Shown here: piece after piece, positions 1 through 7,596 of the stretch
How the letters are laid out: each line of letters starts with the position of its first letter
Position numbering within the stretch: position 1 is the stretch's first letter
DNA from: Hymenobacter sp. APR13
Lineage (GTDB): Bacteria; Bacteroidota; Bacteroidia; Cytophagales; Hymenobacteraceae
Assembly (NCBI RefSeq): GCF_000737515.1
Contig: NZ_CP006588.1
Coordinates: 57,545 to 121,544 of the forward strand
Length of the DNA stretch: 64,000 nucleotides
Direction of reading: 5' to 3'
Position numbers and translations under genes: made by a program
The notes under the pieces: model-generated
Told to the model about the DNA's origin: nothing
Database searches by the model: none
What the model saw: the letters and a program-made list of their open reading frames with translations, nothing else

Positions 1-928
1 CGCTCAGGCGGGTCCGCTCGCCGGCCTGGTAGTCCAGCTTCAGCGCCGGAATCAGCCAGGGAGTGCTCAGCCAGTTGCGGGCGCGGGTACTTTGGCGGCT
101 ATCCTGAGCAAACTGCGCATCGGTCAGGCCGCCCGGCTGCTGGAGTTTATCGGTCAAATAGCTGACTTCCGCGCCCAGCGTCAAACGCTTGGTCAAGGCC
201 ACGTGTACGTTGGCATGCACATCGTCGACGGTGAACTGATTAAAGGGACGCCAGCCGTCGCCCTGTCGGTGGCGGTAATATGCATAGTAGTTCACTTTGC
301 CTACCGTGCCACCTACGGCGTTGTAGGAGTTGAACAGGCCGTTGGAGCCAGCTGTATTGCTGGTTTCCACCTCCACCTTTTTATCCTGGGGACCACGTTT
401 GAGCTCGTAGTTGAGCAGACCACCAAACTGGGGTCCAAACTGCAGGCCGGCCCCGCCGCGCAGCAGCTGAATGCGCTCCACCGCTTCCATCGGCGGATTG
501 TAATAGGCCTCGGGGTAGCCAAAGGCGTCGGCGCTCATGTCGTAGCCGTTCTGCCGGGTGTTGAACTCCCAGCTACGATTAGGGCTCAGGCCCCGGGTGG
601 CAATGTTAATTTGCTGACCGGATCCGTCGTTTTCCCACACCATCAGGCCGGGAACGCGGGCCAGCACCTGCCGCACATTGTTCTGAGCCAGGTTGGCATT
701 CACGTCGCGCGGCCTGATAAGCTCGTTGCGGCGGCCGGCCGTGAGCGTGGTGCCCTCAACGGGAGCGGCGAAATGGGGAGCCGTGCCGGTAACGGTGACC
801 TCGCTCAGCTTCTGGTGATGCGTAGTGTCGGGCGCCGGCAGCCGCTGGGCCAACCCGGGCTGGGAAATAATAGAAAAAGCAAAGCTGGTCAGTAGGCCAG
901 CCATGGTCGGGTAAAAAGAACAGCTCAT
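1..928 (-). CDS. TonB-dependent outer-membrane receptor, FecA-like, N-terminal part (cut by window edge)
   Basis: The reading frame runs off the left edge, so only about 309 N-terminal residues are present. The start at 928 gives a signal peptide (MSCSFYPTMAGLL..., ending near GLAQ). A second ATG at 904 is possible but leaves a shorter signal. After the leader comes a plug domain with the usual order: LSEVTVTG, then NVRQVLARVPGLMVWEND, INIATRGLSPNRSWEF and VERIQLLRGGAGLQFGPQFGG. The barrel begins after that. The asparagine-rich plug and Q-F-G-P-Q-F-G-G resemble ferric-dicitrate/siderophore receptors (FecA type). By family it takes up an iron chelate with energy from TonB-ExbBD. The substrate itself cannot be read from the sequence. 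The family assignment is sure. Confidence 0.88.
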   Translation of the reverse strand, partial: MSCSFYPTMAGLLTSFAFSIISQPGLAQRLPAPDTTHHQKLSEVTVTGTAPHFAAPVEGTTLTAGRRNELIRPRDVNANLAQNNVRQVLARVPGLMVWENDGSGQQINIATRGLSPNRSWEFNTRQNGYDMSADAFGYPEAYYNPPMEAVERIQLLRGGAGLQFGPQFGGLLNYELKRGPQDKKVEVETSNTAGSNGLFNSYNAVGGTVGKVNYYAYYRHRQGDGWRPFNQFTVDDVHANVHVALTKRLTLGAEVSYLTDKLQQPGGLTDAQFAQDSRQSTRARNWLSTPWLIPALKLDYQAGERTRLS

Positions 929-955
929 TAGGAGACTTCAGGTGGAATAGTGGCA

Positions 956-963
956 CAAAGGTA
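956..963 (-). promoter_or_regulatory. Predicted Bacteroidota -7 promoter box for the TonB receptor
   Basis: The minus strand reads TACCTTTG, a full match to TAnnTTTG, 28 bases before the chosen start. No clear TTG is seen at the -33 distance, so the call rests on the -7 box and its position. Confidence 0.4.
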
Positions 964-1225
964 TATTTGTTTAGAAAGATTATAAATAACACTAATCACC
1001 CTGGTTACTTACATAATTTCCAGCCATGAGGGGTAATCTTTCGCCCGGGAAGGCCTCGGGCACTGCGGGGCGCGCTACATGGCCCGGATGAATGGGTAGC
1101 TTAGGCAAACGGCAGCACCAGATCCGTGCGTATGGCCGGGGGAAAGCGCGACTGCGTCGCATCCTCTGCCTACAAGCCTCGCCAGTACAGTAGTGGGGAC
1201 GCAGCCGCCCGCCCGGTACTTCTCA

Positions 1226-1357
1226 TTAACGAAAGCCAAAGCCGACGCCTAACGCTACGAAAGCGGCCGGCATGAGGCCCCAAGCTATCATCATGGTCGT
1301 TGCCACAAAGAAGGGCAGGGCGCGGATCAAGCCTTCAGAAGACTTTTGGGAATGCAA
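1226..1357 (-). CDS. Possible 43-aa single-span membrane peptide
   Basis: A short minus-strand frame starts at TTG (1357) and stops at 1226. It encodes a peptide of the form LHSQKSSEGLIRALPFF... with one hydrophobic segment (VATTMMIAWGLMPAAFVALG) and the end GFGFR. It lies 19 bases downstream of the lipoprotein-DUF6122 gene on the same strand and could be co-transcribed with it. No family is recognised and the start is non-ATG, so this is only a candidate. The remaining bases of the 964-1376 gap show nothing else. Confidence 0.22.
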   Translation of the reverse strand: MHSQKSSEGLIRALPFFVATTMMIAWGLMPAAFVALGVGFGFR

Positions 1358-1376
1358 CAGGCTCCTTTCTGCCTAT

Positions 1377-2147
1377 TCACTTACCCTTCTCACGGGCTAG
1401 GAGCCGCTTTAGCCAGCTGCGCAAGGCATAGATACGGGAGTTGAGGTAGCACGCGCGGCAGTGGCTGAAGATCCACAAGCAATCCACCGTATCCGTGAAC
1501 AGGTGGAACAGCAGGCCTACGGCGGCAATCCGCGTGACTGGTAGCAGGAGCAGCAGCGTATACACCGGGATGGCATAAAAAGAGTGGAGCGGGTGATACC
1601 CGATGCTGCAGCGCAAGGGGTCGAAGATAGGCTTGGCCAGCAGGTGGTCCAGGTCCATGATCATGGTGGCAAGCATGATCAGGTAGGCGGTTTGCCACAC
1701 CGCGGGAAAGAAAACAAGCGCCAACACAGCCGGAAAAAGAAAGTGCAGCCCATAATGCACCAACGTTTGGACGCTGAAGAACTTGGGGGAGGCGTACTGC
1801 CGGGGCCTGCGCGAAACCAAGGGCTGAGTGGTGCCACTTACCGTGTCCCTAATCGTTGGCTTGGGCTGAAAGCTACCCAGCCGATTCGGCTGCCCCCTTT
1901 TTTTCGAAGAAGGGTGGGCCGAAGTGTTTGTGGTCGCAGGCTGGACTTCAGGCTGTACCCGCTTCTGCGGCGCAGAGGGGAGCTCAGGAGCTAGGAGGGA
2001 GTTCGCCGTGTCGCAGTGCTGTACCGGCCGCGGGGAGTGGTACCCGGCAGTAGCCGCAAACTTGGGGGGCAGAGCGGATGACCGGCAACCAGCAAGCGCC
2101 AACATCAGGCCGGCGGCGCTATAGCGAATGAAGCTGAAAACAGGCAA
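1377..2147 (-). CDS. Lipoprotein-like N-terminus joined to a DUF6122 membrane domain
   Basis: This 256-aa protein begins with TTG at 2147. An in-frame TAG lies just upstream and the next ATG would leave too short a leader. Residues 1-21 form a leader ending in the lipobox LALAGC. Residues 22-120 are low-complexity, rich in Pro, Ser, Gln and Lys. From about residue 127 the DUF6122 family begins (VHYGLHFLFPAVLALVFF), continues with the conserved IMDLDHLLAKPIFDPLRCSIGYHPLHS segment (D and H residues) and ends with FHLFTDTVDCLW. DUF6122 proteins are usually about 110 aa and begin near the VHYGLHF point, so the lipobox region looks added. Function is unknown; the conserved Asp/His suggest metal binding in the membrane. 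No operon partner is clear. Confidence 0.75.
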   Translation of the reverse strand: MPVFSFIRYSAAGLMLALAGCRSSALPPKFAATAGYHSPRPVQHCDTANSLLAPELPSAPQKRVQPEVQPATTNTSAHPSSKKRGQPNRLGSFQPKPTIRDTVSGTTQPLVSRRPRQYASPKFFSVQTLVHYGLHFLFPAVLALVFFPAVWQTAYLIMLATMIMDLDHLLAKPIFDPLRCSIGYHPLHSFYAIPVYTLLLLLPVTRIAAVGLLFHLFTDTVDCLWIFSHCRACYLNSRIYALRSWLKRLLAREKGK

Positions 2148-2748
2148 GAGAAGCTAGGAAACGTGTTGGGGACGAGTAAACAGGCTTATCCCGAGCAACC
2201 ATCCTGCGGGCGGCCTCGTGGCTCGGCACCATCGAAGCAGCATAGTTGAAGATGGAATCATCCGTTTTGAGCGGGGCATCCAATGTCGTTACCCTGCTTG
2301 CTACGATGCCTATGTCCTTACCGGGCTTAAAATACCCAGGTCGTGAACAGATTGCTGCTATCCCCTCCAGGCAAGAACGGCAACACAGAGTCGGCTATTC
2401 GGTGGGAATGACTAGGTGAGCTTACGCACTTTGCCCGTGCATCGTGTGGCCGATTTACTTGCATAATTTCCAGGTCCTGAACTGCCTCGAGGCAGCGTGG
2501 CGGTTTAAAAAAATCATTCGGCCAAACTGAGAAGTATACACGAACAGGAAAGGCGGTGATTAAGCACTGCACTCCTCTCACGGATGGGGTATAATTCACC
2601 GTTGCTCGATAGATAGGCCTGCAAACAGTGCTCTTCGTTTGCCAGCCGGTCAGGCAACGGGTTGTCGAAGGTGGCAATGCCCCGAGCAATACGGGCAACA
2701 CTAGGAGCAGGCTACCATGGGCCTCCGTTCATAGCATGGAGTGTTGCC
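2148..2748. other. Intergenic region without a supportable gene
   Basis: About 600 bases between the DUF6122 gene and the accessory island. A 124-codon minus-strand frame (2327-2701) has no recognisable domain and an unlikely composition. The segment TTACTTGCATAATTTCCAG (2455-2473) repeats, with one mismatch, at 1005-1023. Nothing else stands out. Confidence 0.5.
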
Positions 2749-2811
2749 AGAAACATATTTTATATTTTTAGAAACGATTTTCAATATTTCAGAAACGATT
2801 TTCGTATATTT
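2749..2811 (+). repeat. Three tandem 21-bp direct repeats (candidate operator)
   Basis: The unit begins AGAAAC and recurs at exactly 21-bp steps: 2749, 2770 and 2791. Units 2 and 3 share AGAAACGATTTTC and end in an AT-rich ATATTT; unit 1 differs after AGAAAC. The step equals two helical turns, so bound proteins would sit on one face. The array ends 20 bases before the ATPase start codon, and the third unit contains the -7 box. This is the arrangement of an operator over a promoter. A binding protein cannot be named from sequence, but the ATPase next door carries a helix-turn-helix and is a natural candidate. Confidence 0.7.
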
Positions 2812-2812
2812 G
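2805..2812 (+). promoter_or_regulatory. Predicted -7 promoter box of the IetAS-MBL-E2E1JAB operon
   Basis: TATATTTG matches TAnnTTTG fully and lies in the third 21-bp repeat, 18 bases before the ATG at 2831. The leader would be short, as is common in this phylum. A -33 TTG is not obvious. Confidence 0.5.
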
Positions 2813-2830
2813 AGTACGTATAAAGCACTC

Positions 2831-3928
2831 ATGTTCACAGAAATCATAAAAATCATTGAAGGCGGCCTCAACAAGGATTCGCAGAAGGTGCTTAGTTACG
2901 CCACGCTGCTAGCCGAAAACCTCCGCAAAGCCGGTGACACGAAAGCGGCTGACCGCATCCTGCGCGCCTTGCACAGCAAGCAGGCCCAGCCCGTGTACCT
3001 CGACCAGCTTTTGACCGCTCCGGTTGATCAGGAGACCCGCATGAATATTGCTGACCTGGTGATGCCCCAGCCAGGGTTGGAGCTGCCAGTTATTCTTTCT
3101 GATAACCTGCGCCATAAGCTCGACGGCTTTGTGAATCGATTGCAGCATCGTTCTGAACTCCAGGCCGCGGGCGTAGCTCCGCAGGCTTCTCTCTTACTCT
3201 ACGGCCCCCCCGGCGGCGGCAAGACCACCATTGCCCATTACATCGCTCAGCAAATGCACCTCCCGCTGGTGGTGGCTCGGCTCGACTCGCTGGTTTCCTC
3301 GCTGCTGGGTAACACGGCCAAGAACATCCGCAAAATTTTCGAATTCGCCAGTCGCCAGCCCTGCATCCTGTTTTTGGATGAGTTTGATGCCATCGCCAAG
3401 GCCCGGGACGACCAGCACGAGCTCGGGGAACTGAAGCGGGTGGTCAACAGCTTGCTGCAAAACATTGATGAGTTTGTGGAATCCAACATCCTGATCGCGG
3501 CCACCAACCATCAGGAATTGCTGGATAAGGCCATTTGGCGCCGGTTTAACAGCATCATCGACGTGTCCCTGCCCCAGCCGACCGACATTCAGCGTCTGCT
3601 ACAGCTATTTCTGAAGTCCGTGGAGTTGGGATTTGACCTGGACAGCAAAAAAGGGGAGGCCCTGGCCGAACTGCTACAGGGCAACAGCCCGGCCGACATC
3701 AAGTCCATCTGTCAGAATGCCATTGCTCAGAACGTGCTGGCCAAAAAGCCAAAGCTGGAGTACGAACACCTGCTGCTGCAATTCTACTACTACAAGCACC
3801 ATGAAGCAGCCTCTCAGGAAGCCCTGCTCGGCTTTTTGAGTGCCCATGGGGTATCACAGGCCGCTATTGCGGAGTTACTCGACATTTCTCTACGCCAGGT
3901 GCGCAACTACTTTAATCCGAAAGGCTAG
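2831..3928 (+). CDS. ietA: AAA+ ATPase with C-terminal helix-turn-helix, IetA-like
   Basis: A 365-aa AAA+ protein. Walker A is GPPGGGKT (125-132), Walker B ILFLDEFD (179-186), sensor 1 AATN (223-226) and the arginine finger region RRF (237-239). The C-terminus (about 335-365: HGVSQAAIAELLDISLRQVR) reads as a helix-turn-helix. The frame extends upstream to a GTG at 2741, but that extension covers the promoter repeats, so MFTEIIKII at 2831 is preferred. The gene stops 2 bases before a subtilisin-like protease. An AAA+ ATPase next to an S8 protease is the IetAS pair, described for plasmid incompatibility and later as a phage-defence system. By that model the ATPase gates or feeds the protease. 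AAA+ identity is certain; IetA identity is inferred from pairing. Confidence 0.85.
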   Translation: MFTEIIKIIEGGLNKDSQKVLSYATLLAENLRKAGDTKAADRILRALHSKQAQPVYLDQLLTAPVDQETRMNIADLVMPQPGLELPVILSDNLRHKLDGFVNRLQHRSELQAAGVAPQASLLLYGPPGGGKTTIAHYIAQQMHLPLVVARLDSLVSSLLGNTAKNIRKIFEFASRQPCILFLDEFDAIAKARDDQHELGELKRVVNSLLQNIDEFVESNILIAATNHQELLDKAIWRRFNSIIDVSLPQPTDIQRLLQLFLKSVELGFDLDSKKGEALAELLQGNSPADIKSICQNAIAQNVLAKKPKLEYEHLLLQFYYYKHHEAASQEALLGFLSAHGVSQAAIAELLDISLRQVRNYFNPKG

Positions 3929-3930
3929 GT

Positions 3931-6315
3931 ATGGAACCCAAGAATCTTCCCATTAAGCTGTTCAGCAAGCGCGGCACCCAGGACGAGCGCAAAACCGAAG
4001 CTGGGGGCGGCGGCCCCCAACCCAGCTGGCTATTGCCCGAAGACATACTGGAAGCCCGGGCCACCGAGTTTCGGCAATCATTGGGCGCTACGGCCCAATC
4101 TATTGCTGCGCGGCGGCCGGAGCGCAGCTTTATTCCGGCCGTGGTACAGGTAACAGTGCGGGAAGATGCCATGGCCAAGTCACACCGGGGCGAGGTAGGT
4201 AAACTCTTCAACCGCAAGGAAGAATACAACTTCATCGGGCTGTCCGAAGACCTGGACTTCCTGGTAAAAGTGGACTCGCCGGAGCACGTGGCCTTCATCG
4301 ACCATAACCTGGAGCGCCCGCTGGCTTTCTCCATCGGTTTATCCGCCATTGACGAGATTCGACCATTTCAGCCGCGCATTGATTTACCCCAGGATACCTC
4401 CACGCCGTTAAAAGTCAAGCTGGTGAATTATCAGGATCGGCAAATGAATGCCCAGGTGGAAAGTGCCTTTGAGCAAACCCTGCGCGAGGGCCAGGTTGCC
4501 TACCGTAAAACCCGCTACACTTCCGGGTTGACCGTTTTCAAGCTGGAGCATGTCCGGCCCGATACCCTCGTGACGGTGCAAGAGTTTGAGGCGCTGTATT
4601 CGATCGACCCCATGCCGGCTTACCGCATCACGCTCGACGAGCTGAGCAGTGGCCTGGAACTGCCGGTAAAAACCCCGGTGCCGGGACAGGATTACCTGAC
4701 CGTAGGCGTACTGGATTCTGGCATCGCCCCCATTCCCCACTTGGCCCCGTGGCTGGATTCGCGGCGTTACTCGGCCTACAACGAACCGGAAGTGGACCGT
4801 TCCCACGGCACCTTCGTAGCCGGTGTGCTGCTCTACGGCGACGAGCTGGAGCAGCGCAGCTGGGTGGGGGTGGGGGAATTCAAGCTGCTCGATGCCACCG
4901 TGTTTCCGCGGCCGGGGCTGGAAATTGATGAGGATGAGTTGCTGGAAAACATTCAGAACGCGGTGCTGGCCCACCCCGACGTGCTGCTGTGGAGCCTGTC
5001 CGGCGGGGGCACGATGGAATGCAGCGCCCGGGACTTCTCGGACTTCGGCAAGTCGCTCGACGAGCTGCAGCAGCGCACGGGGGCCCTGATCTGCAAATCG
5101 GCGGGCAACTGCACCAACTTCGTTTCAGCTGCCCCCAAGCGACGCATTCCTGTTTCGGCCGATTCCGTGCGCTCCTTAGTGGTGGGCAGTGTAGCGCACA
5201 GCCAGGGGCCGGACGACCTGGCGGCCGAAGGCCACGCCTCGCCCTTCTCGCGCTCGGGATTTGGTCCTAACAAGCTCATCAAGCCCGAGCTGGTGCACTA
5301 CGGGGGGAATGGTGGCGTCACGGCCGGCGGGCGCATGAAACTGACCGGCGTCAACTCCTTTTCCCTCACCGGGGGCGTGGTGCAGCAAGCCGGCACGAGT
5401 TTTTCCACCCCCCGGGTGTCAGCGCTGATGGCCGGCCTCTCGCACCGCGTGGCCGGCGACTTCAACCCCCTGCTGCTGAAAGCCCTGGCCATTCACTCGG
5501 CTAAATACCACCCGGGCCTGAGCCTGAGTCCGAGCGACCGGTTGCGCGAATTGGGCTTCGGCTTGCCGGGCTCCGTGGACGACATCATCTTCAATTCGCC
5601 CCACGAAAGCACGCTGATCCTGCAGGACAACATCGTGCGCGGGGGCTACATTGAGATCCTCGACTTTCCATTTCCCGACGTCTTACTCAACGACGAGGGC
5701 CAGTTCTACGGGGAGGTTACGGTCACCTTGGTCACCGACCCGCGCCTGGACGGCAACCAGGGCGCCGAGTACTGCCAGTCCAACATTGACGTGTCTTTCG
5801 GCACCTACGACCGGATTCGCCTGCGCGACACGACCAAGCGTACCGTCTCCAACCCCATCGGCAAGCTTAATCCCTACAATCTGCTGCTCTCCAGCAACTA
5901 CGCCGCCAAGTTCCAGCGCTACATCGACCACCCGTTCACGGCCGAGCGGCAACTGCGCGACGACTTGGGCAAGTACCACCCGATTAAGAAATACGCCATC
6001 AACCTGCAGGAAATGACCGAGGCGCACCGGGTACGCGGGCTGACGGCGCCCAAGAAGTGGTACCTCGAGCTCAAGGGCCTGTTTTCGCACGCGGCGGAAG
6101 CGGCGGCCGCGGCCGACGGCGAGGTGCTCTCCCAGGAGTTCTGCCTCATTGTGACCATCCGCGATCCCCTGCAGCGCCACGACGTGTATAGTTCCGTCAC
6201 CCGCAGCCTAACGCTTAACAACTTCCAGCATAACAACATACAGCTGCGCAACGAGGTCAGTTTGAACTTACGCAACACCAGTGGCGGTTCGGCTCCCGAG
6301 CCAGCCCCCGAATAA
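3931..6315 (+). CDS. ietS: Subtilisin-like (S8) serine protease, IetS-like
   Basis: A 794-aa protein with an intact S8 triad: Asp262 in VLDSG, His292 in SHGTFVAG and Ser490 in GTSFSTPRVSALMAG. The oxyanion Asn393 lies in SAGN. There is no signal peptide, so it acts in the cytoplasm. Residues 1-250 are an N-terminal region of unknown fold that may mediate contact with the ATPase. After the catalytic domain (about 255-520) there is a further 270-residue C-terminal region. The gene begins 2 bases after the ATPase stop, so the two are tightly coupled. In IetAS systems both proteins are required for defence; the trigger and the substrate are unknown to me. The residues needed for activity are all present. 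Confidence 0.87.
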   Translation: MEPKNLPIKLFSKRGTQDERKTEAGGGGPQPSWLLPEDILEARATEFRQSLGATAQSIAARRPERSFIPAVVQVTVREDAMAKSHRGEVGKLFNRKEEYNFIGLSEDLDFLVKVDSPEHVAFIDHNLERPLAFSIGLSAIDEIRPFQPRIDLPQDTSTPLKVKLVNYQDRQMNAQVESAFEQTLREGQVAYRKTRYTSGLTVFKLEHVRPDTLVTVQEFEALYSIDPMPAYRITLDELSSGLELPVKTPVPGQDYLTVGVLDSGIAPIPHLAPWLDSRRYSAYNEPEVDRSHGTFVAGVLLYGDELEQRSWVGVGEFKLLDATVFPRPGLEIDEDELLENIQNAVLAHPDVLLWSLSGGGTMECSARDFSDFGKSLDELQQRTGALICKSAGNCTNFVSAAPKRRIPVSADSVRSLVVGSVAHSQGPDDLAAEGHASPFSRSGFGPNKLIKPELVHYGGNGGVTAGGRMKLTGVNSFSLTGGVVQQAGTSFSTPRVSALMAGLSHRVAGDFNPLLLKALAIHSAKYHPGLSLSPSDRLRELGFGLPGSVDDIIFNSPHESTLILQDNIVRGGYIEILDFPFPDVLLNDEGQFYGEVTVTLVTDPRLDGNQGAEYCQSNIDVSFGTYDRIRLRDTTKRTVSNPIGKLNPYNLLLSSNYAAKFQRYIDHPFTAERQLRDDLGKYHPIKKYAINLQEMTEAHRVRGLTAPKKWYLELKGLFSHAAEAAAAADGEVLSQEFCLIVTIRDPLQRHDVYSSVTRSLTLNNFQHNNIQLRNEVSLNLRNTSGGSAPEPAPE

Positions 6316-6411
6316 GCCAAGTCAATACCTGCATTACTTAAATGCCCTGGCTAATCCACCAACTCATGTGGAGGCATAGGATTTTTTTCACTGTTCATAT
6401 TTTTTCTAGTT

Positions 6412-7596
6412 ATGGCAAACGCTACCATAAAATACTACCCCGTCGGCAACGGCGATTGTTCGCTGGTTACTCTTGTTGACGGTACCACGATGCTCGTCGA
6501 CTGCAACATCCGTGAATCAGCTTCGGGTGACACGGACGATACCAAGTTTGATGTAAAACAGGACTTGCTGGCCTCGCTCAAGCGTAATACAGCGAACAAT
6601 CCTTTTGTCGATGTGTTCGTGCTCACCCACGGTGACCAAGATCACTGCCGGGGTTTCGCAAAGAACTTCTTCCAAGGTGACCCAGCTACCTATAGCGCCG
6701 ACGATCGTGAAGCTGGTCGCATTCTTATCGATGAAATTTGGTTTTCGCCAATGGTTGAGGAAGTAAGCACCAACCCAGACGAGGACGTATTCGAAGCCGA
6801 GGCCATGCGGCGCGTCAAGCTCCACCGCGACAAAGCTGCGAACCGGGACGAGCCCGGCAATCGAGTGGTCATCATAGGCTACGATGGGCGCGGCAGCTTC
6901 AAGGACCTGAACCACTTGCGCCAAACGCCAGGTAATATAGTTACCCGGTTTAACCAGAAGGAACAAACTCTATTCTCAGTATTTTTGCATGCACCCTTTA
7001 AAGAGCAGTTATACGACGAAGAAAAGGATAAAAACTTTGCCAGCATTGTGTTCCAGGCTCGGTTTAAACAGCGCGCAACGGACACTGATTTTGCTTGCTT
7101 AGCACTATTCGGCGGCGATTCCGACCACTGGGCTTGGTGCGTTATCCTGGACAAAACTACCCGACACAAAAATGATGTAACGCATAAGGCCCTGGATTGG
7201 GATCTATTTCTTGCGCCTCACCATTGCTCGTGGTCTTACTTCAATGACCGGCCTCAAGCCGACAATCCTACCCCAAAGGCCGAACCTTTAGCCGTACTAG
7301 ATTATGCCCGAACTGGGGCACGCGTAATCGCGTCCAGCAAAGAAGTGCTGGATGATTCTAGCAACCCACCGCACTACGAGGCCAAGCTGGAATACATCAA
7401 GAAAGTGGGCAAAGCCAATTTCCTCAACACGGATACACACAAGAAAAAGGGCAATACTCCCCAGCCCATTGTGTTTGAGGTAACTTCCCAAGGGCCGGTG
7501 CCCGCTAAACTGGTAGAAAGCACCGCTACGGTAGCAGGTACGGGGGCGCTGGGGGCGTTGCATAAACCATCAGGCTATGGCGCGGAAGCTATTTAG
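6412..7596 (+). CDS. ComEC/Rec2-like metallo-beta-lactamase-fold hydrolase (first of three)
   Basis: A 394-aa MBL-fold protein. The metal site is THGDQDH (His73, Asp75, Asp77, His78), preceded by MLVDCN and followed by FGGDSDHW and APHHCSW, which supply the later Asp and His ligands. The His-x-Asp-x-Asp-His form is typical of ComEC/Rec2-like relatives rather than true lactamases. No leader is present. It starts 96 bases after the protease and overlaps the next gene by 20 bases, so it is translationally coupled to the E2-E1-JAB enzyme. Family members often hydrolyse phosphoesters, including nucleic acids or nucleotides. The substrate here is not known. Confidence 0.85.
   Translation: MANATIKYYPVGNGDCSLVTLVDGTTMLVDCNIRESASGDTDDTKFDVKQDLLASLKRNTANNPFVDVFVLTHGDQDHCRGFAKNFFQGDPATYSADDREAGRILIDEIWFSPMVEEVSTNPDEDVFEAEAMRRVKLHRDKAANRDEPGNRVVIIGYDGRGSFKDLNHLRQTPGNIVTRFNQKEQTLFSVFLHAPFKEQLYDEEKDKNFASIVFQARFKQRATDTDFACLALFGGDSDHWAWCVILDKTTRHKNDVTHKALDWDLFLAPHHCSWSYFNDRPQADNPTPKAEPLAVLDYARTGARVIASSKEVLDDSSNPPHYEAKLEYIKKVGKANFLNTDTHKKKGNTPQPIVFEVTSQGPVPAKLVESTATVAGTGALGALHKPSGYGAEAI

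Noticed and set aside
92..895. Plus-strand frame of 267 codons
   Set aside because: Shadow of the TonB receptor on the other strand; no domain.
2327..2701. Minus-strand frame of 124 codons
   Set aside because: No domain, odd composition and no support from neighbours.
2749..2811. Tandem repeats as a CRISPR array
   Set aside because: Repeats abut without spacers and no cas genes are near.
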